21,878 nt of DNA from Candidatus Elusimicrobium euhamitermitis (GTDB lineage Bacteria; Elusimicrobiota; Elusimicrobia; Elusimicrobiales; Elusimicrobiaceae), in assembly GCA_031254225.1 (NCBI GenBank), contig JAIRUU010000026.1, positions 1-21,878 of the forward strand, given 5' to 3'. The first letter of the stretch is position 1. Every line of letters begins with the position of its first letter. Positions 1 to 7,473 of this stretch are shown here, piece by piece. The position numbers were made by a program, and so were the translations under genes. The notes under the pieces are model-generated. The model was not told the DNA's origin. It did not search any database and worked only from the letters and a program-made list of their open reading frames with translations.

Positions 1-747
1 TTCCACAACAGCCGCCTGAAAACTGGCGCAAACGTCCGCCTTGTTAATATCTTTATGGTCGCGCAGATAATAACTTACCGCGGTTTTTATGCCGCTGAAA
101 GAAAATTCAAAAGTGCCCCGCATCATCGGCCGCGGAAATTTTACAGCCGCCGGATTTCCGTTAAGCGCTTCCCTGGACACCGGCGGGCCGCCCGGGTAAC
201 CCAGGCCCAGAAGTTTGGACACTTTATCAAAAGCTTCGCCGGCCGCGTCGTCCCGCGTGCGGCCCAAAATTTTATACCGTCCGTAGCTTTTTAAGTGCCA
301 AAGTTCCGTGTGCCCGCCGCTTACTATCAATGTAATTAACGGAAATTCAAGCGTTTTTACTGCTTTGAACTTATCTTCAACCTTATCAAATTCGCACGCG
401 AACAAATGCCCTTCCAGATGATTCACGCCGTAAACCGGCACGTTATGAAGCGCGGCGACAGCCTCCGCCGCTATCCTGCCCACCATAAGACCGCCGGGCA
501 GCCCCGGGCCGCTTGCAAAAGCCACGGCGTCAATTTTATTTTCGCCCAGAGCCTCTTTTACGACTTCCGCCACTTTAACCGCGTGCGCGCGGCTGGCAAG
601 CTCAGGCACCACGCCGCAGTATTTTTTATGAATATCAATCTGCGTATGCACGACGTTGGACACAAGCGTCCCGTCAGCCCGCAGCAGCGCGGCGGAGGTT
701 TCGTCGCAAGTGGTCTCAATGCCGAGAATTGTAAAATCTTTATCCAT
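1..747 (-). CDS. tsaD: TsaD, tRNA N6-threonylcarbamoyladenosine transferase subunit (partial, C-terminus outside window)
   Basis: TsaD (Gcp/Kae1 family) transfers the threonylcarbamoyl group to A37 of ANN-decoding tRNAs in the cytoplasm, working with TsaB and TsaE. The visible 249 residues begin with an ASKHA-type start (ILGIETTCDETSAAL). They contain the metal-binding HLEGH motif near residue 110 (NHLEGHLFACEF), the nucleotide-binding LIVSGGHTEL segment, GEAFDKVSKLLGLGYPGGP, and FSFSGIKTAV near the cut end. The family is usually about 330-345 residues, so roughly the last quarter is missing because the window ends. The ATG at 747 shares one base with the stop of the S41 peptidase gene (TAATG), which implies coupled translation. 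Identification is firm from motif order. Confidence 0.95.
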   Translation of the reverse strand, partial: MDKDFTILGIETTCDETSAALLRADGTLVSNVVHTQIDIHKKYCGVVPELASRAHAVKVAEVVKEALGENKIDAVAFASGPGLPGGLMVGRIAAEAVAALHNVPVYGVNHLEGHLFACEFDKVEDKFKAVKTLEFPLITLIVSGGHTELWHLKSYGRYKILGRTRDDAAGEAFDKVSKLLGLGYPGGPPVSREALNGNPAAVKFPRPMMRGTFEFSFSGIKTAVSYYLRDHKDINKADVCASFQAAVVE

Positions 748-2090
748 TATTTTTTCTGTTCCGCGGGTTTGGGAGTTTCCTTTGTTTCCTCTTTTTTCGG
801 CGGCTCGTACTTGCCTTCCATGGCCAGAGCGTATTTGGCCGGGTCGTTTAACAAATCTTTGGCTATGTCAAGCGCTTCGTCGTTAATCTTGGCGTATTCC
901 GTTTTTTTGCCGGGCGTATAAACGGCCATATTATATAAGGTATAAATATGCACCATGTCTTCTTTCTTTGGTTTTACGACGATATCCGGCATAATTCCGC
1001 CCGTGCCCGCCGTCTTAGGGTCTTTATGATTTCTGTGTATCAGGCGGCCGAGCGGAGTGTAATAATACGCTATCGTAAGACGCAGGGCGGACCCGTCCCC
1101 CAGCGGCTGCAGCTGCTGCACACTTGCCTTTCCAAAAGTCCTCGCGCCGACGAGCACCGCGCGCTTGTGGTCCTGCAGCGCGCCGGCCACAATCTCGCTG
1201 CCGGAGGCTGACGCTTCGTTTACCAGAAGCACCATGGGGATATCTTTAAACTCCGCTTTTACCGGCGCTTTATATTCCTGGTAATATTCCGGCTTGCGGC
1301 CTTTGGTGTAGACTATAAGTTTTTCGTCGCCCAAAAACGCGCTGGCCAAATCCACGGCGGAGCCCAGCAGCCCGCCCGGGTCAAAACGCAGATCAAGCAC
1401 AAGTTTTTTCATGCCTTCTTTTTGCAGTTCTTTAAGCGCTTTGTTGACTTTCTCCATAGTGTGTCCGGAGAAATCCACGACGTAAATATAACCGATATCG
1501 CCTTCCAGCATACGGGAGAAAACCACTTCCGGCACAATGTTGGCGCGTTTTAAAGTTATTTCCGGCAGCGTCTCAAAATCCGCGGAATTTTCTTTTTTGC
1601 GCTGAAGCGTAAGACGCACTTTGGAGCCGGGTTTGCCGCGCATTTTTTCAATAGCGTCTTCAAGAAGCATATTTTTAACGTCCTGTCCGTCTATTGCCAT
1701 AATGCGGTCTTTGGGCATGATTTTCGCGTCAAAAGCCGGCGTGCCGGGCATGGGCGAAGTTACTTCCAGAAACCCTTCCCCCTGCGTAAGCCGCAGGCCT
1801 ATGCCGCCGAATTCGCCTTTTGTTTCCGTCTTCAAATCTTTATATTCTTTAGGCGGCAGATATTCGGAAAACATGTCAAGGCCGTCCATCAAGCCTTTTA
1901 TCGCGCCCGTCACCAAATCTTCTGTTTTTGTTTCTTCAACGTAATTTTCTTTGACGTACTGCATAACCTCAACGAGCATTTTAAGCTTGTTAAGCCCGCT
2001 GTCCACCGCGGAATAAGCGTAAGGAAACAAAGTCCCCAGAAAGAAAACCGCCGTCAGTAAAATAGCCTGCTTATTTATCTTTTTTTTCAT
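747..2090 (-). CDS. ctpA: S41 family C-terminal processing peptidase (CtpA/Prc type)
   Basis: Exported serine peptidase of 447 residues that cuts C-terminal tails of envelope proteins. Residues 1-28 form a signal peptide or N-terminal anchor (basic MKKK, then a hydrophobic stretch ending AYSA). A PDZ domain spans about 92-165 (GGIGLRL, MAIDGQDV). The S41 core includes the oxyanion-region FDPGG (236-240). The catalytic dyad fits Ser296 and Lys321, with the 25-residue spacing of the family: S296 in NEASASGSEI and K321 in RTFGKASVQ. The last 25 residues are rich in Lys, Glu and Pro, as often seen in these proteins. The upstream gap is repeat-rich, and tsaD follows with a 1-base overlap. The symbol ctpA is a family-level choice; prc or ctpB would be equally valid. 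Confidence 0.93.
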   Translation of the reverse strand: MKKKINKQAILLTAVFFLGTLFPYAYSAVDSGLNKLKMLVEVMQYVKENYVEETKTEDLVTGAIKGLMDGLDMFSEYLPPKEYKDLKTETKGEFGGIGLRLTQGEGFLEVTSPMPGTPAFDAKIMPKDRIMAIDGQDVKNMLLEDAIEKMRGKPGSKVRLTLQRKKENSADFETLPEITLKRANIVPEVVFSRMLEGDIGYIYVVDFSGHTMEKVNKALKELQKEGMKKLVLDLRFDPGGLLGSAVDLASAFLGDEKLIVYTKGRKPEYYQEYKAPVKAEFKDIPMVLLVNEASASGSEIVAGALQDHKRAVLVGARTFGKASVQQLQPLGDGSALRLTIAYYYTPLGRLIHRNHKDPKTAGTGGIMPDIVVKPKKEDMVHIYTLYNMAVYTPGKKTEYAKINDEALDIAKDLLNDPAKYALAMEGKYEPPKKEETKETPKPAEQKK

Positions 2091-2155
2091 TTCAAGTCTC
2101 TCTTTTTAAGTAAAGTAAAAATCTTTCCACGTCTTTTGGCTACCCCTCACCCCAC

Positions 2156-2262
2156 CCCCTCTCCCGCAAGGGGCGAGGGGAAAGAAGGATATAACTTAAT
2201 TTTATAACAACTTTATTTTGTGTACTGAACCCTCACCCTGCCCTCTCCCTCTCATGGAGAGG
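2156..2262. repeat. Two C-run/G-run hairpin repeats
   Basis: The first hairpin pairs CCCCTC (2156-2161) with GAGGGG (2175-2180), with an inner CCC-GCAA-GGG. The second pairs CCTCTC (2248-2253) with GAGAGG (2257-2262) around a 3-base loop. Each is preceded by a pyrimidine run of the CCCTCACCC type. Similar hairpins occur at 7363-7383, 7431-7466, 11032-11063 and 11146-11180, always between genes. Neither has a U-tract in the minus (transcribed) direction, so they are unlikely to be simple terminators. They look like a dispersed genomic repeat family. Confidence 0.6.
2201..2229 (-). promoter_or_regulatory. Candidate sigma-70 promoter for the S41 peptidase-tsaD pair
   Basis: Read on the minus strand, TTCAGT (2229-2224) is followed 17 bases later by TATAAA (2206-2201), and the S41 start codon lies about 110 bases downstream. 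The -10 matches consensus at 5 of 6 positions, the -35 only at 3. The position suits restarting transcription after the repeat-rich gap that follows envC. This is pattern matching in an AT-rich stretch and could be chance. Confidence 0.3.
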
Positions 2263-2302
2263 AAAGGCATTTTGTCTTACCGCCGTTTTGCTGTTCCGCC
2301 GT

Positions 2303-2600
2303 TCAGTTGTCCGTAAGAAAAATTTCACAGGGATTTGAGTCAATTTTTAATTTTCTTCGGCCTGAGCAAGTACTTAAAAGCGGAGCGTACGGCGAGGGCC
2401 GAAAAAATAAAAGCGAGGCAAACCTGCCGAGCGTATCAATTAGTGTGTCTTTTGTTTTTTGCGCAGCAAAAAATTGGCCAAAGACCAAAGAAATTTTTCA
2501 ACATACAGCCAAGCGAACGAAGTGAGCGATACTGGAGGAATGCGGAGCACCGCCGCGCCGTAGCGAAGCGAAGGCGGGCGCGCCGCAGCCGTTGCAGTTA
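2303..2600. repeat. Composite hairpin-rich intergenic stretch
   Basis: This is most of the 514-base gap between the envC-like gene and the S41 peptidase gene. No convincing gene is seen; open frames here have low-complexity composition and no recognisable protein. Visible structures are: GGCC...GGCC arms flanked by T-rich and A-rich tracts (about 2343-2416) enclosing GTAC...GTAC; TTTTTTGC (2455-2462) paired with GCAAAAAA (2466-2473); and GTATC...GATAC arms (about 2433-2532). A GC-rich palindromic 28-base repeat lies at 2553-2580. The stretch looks like stacked repeat units rather than a decayed gene, though a decayed gene cannot be excluded. Confidence 0.45.
2553..2580 (+). repeat. 28-base dispersed repeat, copy 1
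   Basis: This stretch matches the reverse complement of 13870-13897 at 24 of 28 positions; the shared heart is CCGTAGC-N-AAGCGAAG-N-CGG. It sits shortly downstream of the envC-like gene within GC-rich flanks that can pair. The second copy overlaps the nusB stop codon, so the repeat recurs at gene ends in this genome. Confidence 0.55.
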
Positions 2601-2603
2601 TCA

Positions 2604-3752
2604 TCACTGCAGCCATAACTCCGGATCAACCGCCGTCGTCCCTTTTCTCACCTCAAAATATAAAGCCGTACGCCCGCTGCCCATACTTCCCTGCAAACTG
2701 TCCGTGCCCACAATTCCTATGGGCGTCCTGCGTCCCACGGCGTCCCCCTTCTGCACGTCAATCCTGCTCAAATAACCGTAAATTGTAAAAAATCCTTTGC
2801 CGTGGTCAACAATAACGACGTTACCGTAACTCCTGAAATTGCCGCTGTAAATAACCGTGCCTTCGTCCACGCTGTAAACCGCTTCGCCGGGCCGCGCGGC
2901 TATTTTAACGCCGTCGCGGAAAATTGAAATATTTAAATCCGAATTATATTCTTTGCCGAATTTGCTGATAATCTCCCCGCTGACCGGATGCGGCAGAGAA
3001 CGCGCGCGCACGTCAATTTCCGCAACGCTCTGCGGTTTGCCGCCGGCCGCGCTTTTGGCCTCGGCTTTTTTGCGCTTTGTTTCGGCCACGGATAAAATGC
3101 CTTTCATGGCTTCCGCGGATTTATTAATTTCGTCCAGCTCTTTTTGCGCGGACTCGTGTTTTTTCTTAGCCGCGTTAAGGTCCACTTTTACGCGCTGGAA
3201 ATCTTTTGTTATAAGCGCGCGCTGCTGCTCGGCCTTATTGGTGGCTTCCTGCAAATCGCGGTTTTTCTGCTCAAAAACTTCTATCTTTTCCTTCGCTGCC
3301 CTGTTTTCATTCTGAAGGCCGGCCGCAAATAATGATTTGTGCTCAAGCGCGCGGTTTAACAGAATGTCGTTAAGCAGCGCGTCGCTGTAATAATACGGCG
3401 TGTCGGACATCTTGTCCGCAATAACCTCCGCCGCTTCTTTTTCAAGAGAAGACGCCCAGACAGGCAAAGAGCGTTCCAGAGCTTCCTTTTTGTTCGCCGC
3501 GGTTATTTTATTTTGCTCCACGAGGCTCATGTCAAACTCAATTTTATTAATAGTCTGCTGCGCTGCGCTCTGGCGCTGCTCAAGCGCGGAAAGCTGCCTG
3601 GAAATTTTATTTTCTTCCTCTTGATATTTTTTAATTTCCGCTTCTTTCGCTTTGGCTTTGTTTTGGAGCGCGTCAAGTTCGCTCTCGCTGGGCTGCGCCA
3701 GACAGAGAGACGTTAAAAACAAAACCGCAAGGACCGTTAAAATCTTTTCCAT
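2604..3752 (-). CDS. envC: EnvC-like murein hydrolase activator with degenerate LytM (M23) domain
   Basis: Exported coiled-coil protein of 382 residues with a C-terminal LytM fold. EnvC-type proteins bind the FtsX outer loop and switch on cell-wall amidases during division. Residues 1-19 are a signal peptide (hydrophobic, ending LCLAQ), about 25-235 are charged heptad-like coiled coil, and about 255-382 are LytM. The positions that hold zinc ligands and catalytic histidines in active M23 enzymes are replaced: the HxxxD site reads R279...K283, the usual Tyr-x-His is Y325-G-Y327, and HLHFE is A363-L-Y365-F-E. It is therefore predicted to be an activator without peptidase activity. ATG at 3752 was chosen because a signal peptide starts there; it overlaps the end of ftsX by 16 bases. 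The adjacency to ftsX supports the role. Confidence 0.85.
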   Translation of the reverse strand: MEKILTVLAVLFLTSLCLAQPSESELDALQNKAKAKEAEIKKYQEEENKISRQLSALEQRQSAAQQTINKIEFDMSLVEQNKITAANKKEALERSLPVWASSLEKEAAEVIADKMSDTPYYYSDALLNDILLNRALEHKSLFAAGLQNENRAAKEKIEVFEQKNRDLQEATNKAEQQRALITKDFQRVKVDLNAAKKKHESAQKELDEINKSAEAMKGILSVAETKRKKAEAKSAAGGKPQSVAEIDVRARSLPHPVSGEIISKFGKEYNSDLNISIFRDGVKIAARPGEAVYSVDEGTVIYSGNFRSYGNVVIVDHGKGFFTIYGYLSRIDVQKGDAVGRRTPIGIVGTDSLQGSMGSGRTALYFEVRKGTTAVDPELWLQ

Positions 3753-4534
3753 TTTGCAAACACCCAGCCTGAAACGACTGTTATGAAAGCTATCACGCAC
3801 TGCGCTTCCAGCACGGTAAACATAAAGAAAACGCCGCCTGTCTGTCTAAGAGGTTCAAGCAAAAAATAAAAAACGCCGTATGAAACGCCGTATGAAACCA
3901 GCGCCGTTAAAACCGCCGGCCAGCGCGGGCCCGCCGGTTTTACGCCGCTGCCCTCCACAAAAAACACGAAAGAAAATAAAACCGCCAGCAAAACGCCGGC
4001 CAGCAGATTTAAAAATTTAAGTATGTTTGCGCCGTACGCGGCCGCGAACGCCGCGCCGCTTTTGTAATAAGCCCGCGCGTCGGGGATTGGGGATAGATTT
4101 GTCTTAACCCAGGCGTCAATGTCCGCAAGCGCCGCGTCCCCGAGCGTAAGTTCAAAATAATCCGCCATTGGCCTGCGGCCCAGAAACACAAAGTTGTCCG
4201 CAAGCCGCGGGTTTTGCTCCCGAATTATATTAAATCCGTCCTCCGCCGATATAAATTTAACGCTCAGCACGTCGGGGTTGGAAGAAAGCGCGGAGCCTAT
4301 TTCGTTCACGCGCTCCTGCGCGGGCGCGGAGTTAAGCGCAAGAATAATTTTAAAATCCCCGTGCAGCACCGCGCTGACCGCGCGCGCCTGAAAATAAAAA
4401 AAACAAAAACTCTGCGCCAGCAGCGCGATAAACAGCGTTATAAAAAATAACCTGCCGTAACCCGGGAAAACTTTTTGCCGCGGTTTAATATCAACCTGCG
4501 TTTCCGCGGAAAGCGCTATACTCTCTTCACTCAT
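3737..4534 (-). CDS. ftsX: FtsX-like cell division ABC permease
   Basis: 265-residue membrane protein with the FtsX layout: a cytoplasmic N-terminus, a first membrane helix at about 28-50, an outer domain at about 51-168, then three helices at about 171-193, 206-226 and 234-257. The outer domain carries an FtsX-like stretch (ISAEDGFNIIREQNPRLADN, about 95-114) before MADYFELTLGD. FtsX, with the ATPase FtsE, passes a division signal across the inner membrane to EnvC-type activators. The EnvC-like gene follows directly with a 16-base overlap, which fits that partnership. No ftsE lies next to it: the upstream gene is an alkaline phosphatase overlapping by 4 bases. The partner ATPase must be encoded elsewhere or be absent. 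Sequence is divergent but topology and context agree. Confidence 0.8.
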   Translation of the reverse strand: MSEESIALSAETQVDIKPRQKVFPGYGRLFFITLFIALLAQSFCFFYFQARAVSAVLHGDFKIILALNSAPAQERVNEIGSALSSNPDVLSVKFISAEDGFNIIREQNPRLADNFVFLGRRPMADYFELTLGDAALADIDAWVKTNLSPIPDARAYYKSGAAFAAAYGANILKFLNLLAGVLLAVLFSFVFFVEGSGVKPAGPRWPAVLTALVSYGVSYGVFYFLLEPLRQTGGVFFMFTVLEAQCVIAFITVVSGWVFAKWKRF

Positions 4535-5889
4535 TTTGACACCCCGAACCCGAAACTTTTCATCATTTTTTTATTCAAATCCGTCGTATGGTAAAGACCG
4601 CCGTAACTCTGCTGCGTAGCGCCCCAAGCGGCAACCGGCACGGGCGCCGCCGTGTGAGACTGCGTGGCCCACGTTATGCCCAGCGCGGCGTTATAATTTT
4701 TTTGTATATCCTCAACGGTTTTGGCGTTTTTATACAAAGAAGTATCAATTTGCCCGTTTACGGTTTTTGAAAAAATATCTGCAAGTTCTTTAACCGTTTT
4801 TTGTTTTGCGGGCAGCGCGTCAAACTCTTTCTGCGCGTTGTAGAACATGCCCTTCTGCGCCATAAGCTTGTCAAAAACCGCGGGGTTTACGTAATCTATC
4901 TGCCCCTCGTAAATAACTTCTCCGTTTGCTTTTGCCCTTTCCACCGCCGCGCCGTCAAGGTGGTGATAATTAAAAGCAAAACCGCCGGTATCATGGTCCG
5001 CCGTCAGAATTACCAGAGTATCTTTGCGGTTTGCAGCCCAGTTTAAAATATAACCCAGCGTATTATCCAGCTCAAGCAGTTCCTGCAAAGCCGCCGCGGC
5101 GTCGTTTGCGTGCAGCGCCCAGTCCACGCGGCCGGCTTCAACCATAAGAAAAAAACCTTTTTTGTTCTGGCTTAAAATATCCAGCGCTTTTGCCGTCATG
5201 TCCGCAAGCGCTGGCATATTTTCTTTTTTATAAATTGCAAACGGCATTTCAAGGTCTGCAAAAGTGCCCAGCAGTTTTACGTTTTTGCCTGCTTGTACGC
5301 TTTCAAGCTCCGCCTTTGTATGCGCGGTAACGTAGCCTTTGGCTTTAAATTTATCTTCAAAGGGCGCAAAATATTTTGCGCCGCCGCCCAGCATAACGTC
5401 AACGCCGGAATTAAACATATCCGCGGCAATATCTTCTTTCTGCCCGCGGCTGGCCTCATGAGCGGCAAAAACGGCGGGCGTCGCGTCCTGCAGATAAACA
5501 GTGGTTATAAGGCCGGTGCTTTTGCCCGCGTCACGCGCGTATTCCAGTATTGTTTTTACGGGTTTATCGTTATAATCAACGCCGATATTTCCGGGCAGGC
5601 TCCACGCGCCGGTGGCTATCTGCGTGCCAGAAGCCGCTGAATCCGTTGCCAGAGTTGAGTAAGTATTTGTCAAAACGTAACCGACGGCGGACTTATCAAA
5701 AAACTTTTCCATATAAGATTTTCTGTCCGCATAAGGACTGTGCGGCGCGTAACGCGCGTACTGCGCCAGAAGGCCGACGGTCGCCGGCCCGCCGCCGTCG
5801 GAAATAATTAAAATTATATTTTTGGCGTTTTCGCATTGAGCGGAGAGCGCAAAAAATAAAACCGCGGATATGATTAATATTTTTTTCAT
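4531..5889 (-). CDS. Secreted alkaline phosphatase (PhoA family)
   Basis: 452-residue exported phosphomonoesterase using two Zn and one Mg ion. Residues 1-19 are a signal peptide. Active-site residues fall in the PhoA order: D31 in IISDGGG, nucleophile S84 in ATDSAASGTQ, T137 in DATPAVFAAHE, E251, D256 and H260 in EAGRVDWALHAND, D298 and H299 in TADHDTGGF, and H412 in SHTAAPVPV. The Arg that binds phosphate in E. coli (DSAASATAWSTG followed by R166) was not confidently placed. The length is typical of the family. The gene overlaps glgA and ftsX by 4 bases on either side (ATGA junctions), so it is translated with them although the functions are unrelated. No Pho box was seen. Confidence 0.93.
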   Translation of the reverse strand: MKKILIISAVLFFALSAQCENAKNIILIISDGGGPATVGLLAQYARYAPHSPYADRKSYMEKFFDKSAVGYVLTNTYSTLATDSAASGTQIATGAWSLPGNIGVDYNDKPVKTILEYARDAGKSTGLITTVYLQDATPAVFAAHEASRGQKEDIAADMFNSGVDVMLGGGAKYFAPFEDKFKAKGYVTAHTKAELESVQAGKNVKLLGTFADLEMPFAIYKKENMPALADMTAKALDILSQNKKGFFLMVEAGRVDWALHANDAAAALQELLELDNTLGYILNWAANRKDTLVILTADHDTGGFAFNYHHLDGAAVERAKANGEVIYEGQIDYVNPAVFDKLMAQKGMFYNAQKEFDALPAKQKTVKELADIFSKTVNGQIDTSLYKNAKTVEDIQKNYNAALGITWATQSHTAAPVPVAAWGATQQSYGGLYHTTDLNKKMMKSFGFGVSK

Positions 5890-7334
5890 TTTGAAATAAT
5901 TTCCCTGTATAAATCCTGATATCCCTGCGCGCTGACGGACCAGGAAAAATCTTTATCCATGCCGTTTTTAACCAGCATTCCCCACACGCGTTTGTCCTGA
6001 AAATATTTAAGCGCGTATAAAACCGCGTCGGAAATGCCCTGCTCGCTGAATTTTAAAATAAAAAATCCGGCGGCGTTTGTGTTTTGTCCGTCAAAGCCGG
6101 TAACCGTGTCAATAAGCCCGCCAACGCGCGACACAATAGGCACCGCGCCGTAGCGCATGGCAATCATCTGGCTCAAACCGCACGGCTCAAAACGCGAGGG
6201 CATTAAAAACATATCCGCGCCAGCGTAAACTTTATGCGCCAGTTCCTCGTCCACTTTATCAATATACGCCACTTTGCCGACGTTGTTTTTTGCCAGCGCC
6301 GCAAAAGCGCGCTCCATGCCCGCGTCCCCCGTGCCCACGACGGCAAACTGCACTTTGTCTTTAAGCTTTTCTATTACGCCCGGCAGCAGGTCAAGCCCTT
6401 TCTGATAATCCATGCGGGACACTACGCCGACCAGCGGCTTAAGCGGATTTTCTTCCAGCCCGGTCATATTCTGCAAAAACTGCTTGCAGGACGCTTTGCC
6501 TTTTACCGGCGAAGAACTTTCATACGCAAACGGAATAAGCGGGTCTGTCTCCGGGTCCCAGACGCCTATGTCAAGGCCGTTCACTATGCCTTTAAAATTA
6601 TAGCCGCGCTGGCGCAGCAGGCCTTCCATGCCGAAACCCATCTTTTCGTCCACAGTAACCTCTTTGGCGTAATTGGGGCTGACGGTGTTTACAAAATCGG
6701 CGTACACTATGCCGCTTTTGAGAAAACTTATGCCGCCGTAATATTCAAACCTTTCCGGCACATAATCAACCGTATGAAAGCCGGCCTTGACAAAACTTGA
6801 GTAAGGATACTGGCCCTGGTAAGCCATATTGTGAATCGTAAATAAACTGCGCGTGCGCGTGAAGAACGCGTCCGTCTTATAAACCGTTTTAAGATACGCG
6901 GGTACGAGGCCCGCCTGCCAGTCGTGCGCGTGAATAATGTCCGGCCTGAAACCTATAAATTTGCAGCTTTCCAAAACCGCGCGGGAGTAAAAAATAAAAC
7001 GCTCGTCGTTATCAAAAAAATCTCCGGCGGCGGAACGGTAAAAACCGGCGCGGTCAAAATACTTCGTGCTGTTAATGAAAAATACCAGAACCGAGCCCCA
7101 GTGTATGTACGAAAGCGACGCGCTTTCCAGCCGGTCCCCGACGGGAATTAAAAAAGTGCCCGGCACGACTTTAAGCGTGGAAACGCGGTTGATTTCCCTG
7201 TAATGGGGCAAAAATAAAATGACTTTATTGCCTTTATACTTTGCAAGCTCTTTGGAAAGCGAGCCGGCCACGTCGGCCAGTCCGCCAGTCTTGCAAAAAG
7301 GAAAAGCCTCGCTTGCAGCCATTACGATATTCAT
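5886..7334 (-). CDS. glgA: Glycogen synthase (GT5)
   Basis: 482-residue cytoplasmic glycosyltransferase that extends alpha-1,4-glucan, normally using ADP-glucose. The hallmark KTGGLADV lies at 15-22, IHAHDWQ at 134-140, SRMDYQKG (Arg and Lys contacting the nucleotide sugar phosphates) at 306-313, and the acceptor-site motif FEPCGLSQ at 382-389. This length is usual for bacterial GlgA. The ATG at 7334 is preceded by GGAG with 8-base spacing. The 139-base gap before it holds hairpin repeats. No other glycogen genes are in the window, so this glgA is not in a glg cluster. Confidence 0.95.
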   Translation of the reverse strand: MNIVMAASEAFPFCKTGGLADVAGSLSKELAKYKGNKVILFLPHYREINRVSTLKVVPGTFLIPVGDRLESASLSYIHWGSVLVFFINSTKYFDRAGFYRSAAGDFFDNDERFIFYSRAVLESCKFIGFRPDIIHAHDWQAGLVPAYLKTVYKTDAFFTRTRSLFTIHNMAYQGQYPYSSFVKAGFHTVDYVPERFEYYGGISFLKSGIVYADFVNTVSPNYAKEVTVDEKMGFGMEGLLRQRGYNFKGIVNGLDIGVWDPETDPLIPFAYESSSPVKGKASCKQFLQNMTGLEENPLKPLVGVVSRMDYQKGLDLLPGVIEKLKDKVQFAVVGTGDAGMERAFAALAKNNVGKVAYIDKVDEELAHKVYAGADMFLMPSRFEPCGLSQMIAMRYGAVPIVSRVGGLIDTVTGFDGQNTNAAGFFILKFSEQGISDAVLYALKYFQDKRVWGMLVKNGMDKDFSWSVSAQGYQDLYREIISK

Positions 7335-7362
7335 TTATAGTACTCCGTCCTCCGATTTTTTT

Positions 7363-7466
7363 CCTCTCCCTATGAGGGAGAGGACTTTTTTTGCTCCGCA
7401 AAAAACGACTGTCCAAATCGTTACTAATTATCGCCCCGCAAGGGGGGCTTAATAAGGGGCGAGGGG
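7363..7466. repeat. Hairpin repeats in the scpB-glgA gap, including a possible collapsed element core
   Basis: Three structures occupy the gap. A perfect 9-bp stem (7363-7371 with 7375-7383, 3-base loop) is built of CCTCTCCCT and its complement. Next, TTTTTTGC (7387-7394) pairs with GCAAAAAA (7398-7405) around TCC; this resembles the core of the branched elements at 8956-9224 and 20765-20968 with about 25 bases removed. Third, CGCCCC (7432-7437) pairs with GGGGCG (7456-7461). On the plus strand the first hairpin is followed by seven T, but no plus-strand gene precedes it. In the transcribed minus direction it is followed by A, so it is not a terminator for scpB. Confidence 0.55.
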
Positions 7467-7473
7467 AAAAACT

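Noticed and set aside
1144..1165. GACGAGCA word inside the S41 gene, resembling the element core
   Set aside because: It lies in coding sequence without flanking arms or the TAAGGA partner, so it is a chance match.
2335..2775. Long open frame on the plus strand across the envC-S41 gap
   Set aside because: It runs through palindromic repeats and into the antisense of the EnvC-like gene, lacks a ribosome site and shows no recognisable domain.
2604..3752. Active M23 endopeptidase
   Set aside because: The residues expected as zinc ligands and catalytic His are Arg, Lys, Tyr and Ala, so an activator role is more likely.
7363..7392. Hairpin followed by seven T, resembling an intrinsic terminator
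   Set aside because: The T-tract is on the plus strand where no gene ends; in the transcribed minus direction A follows the stem.
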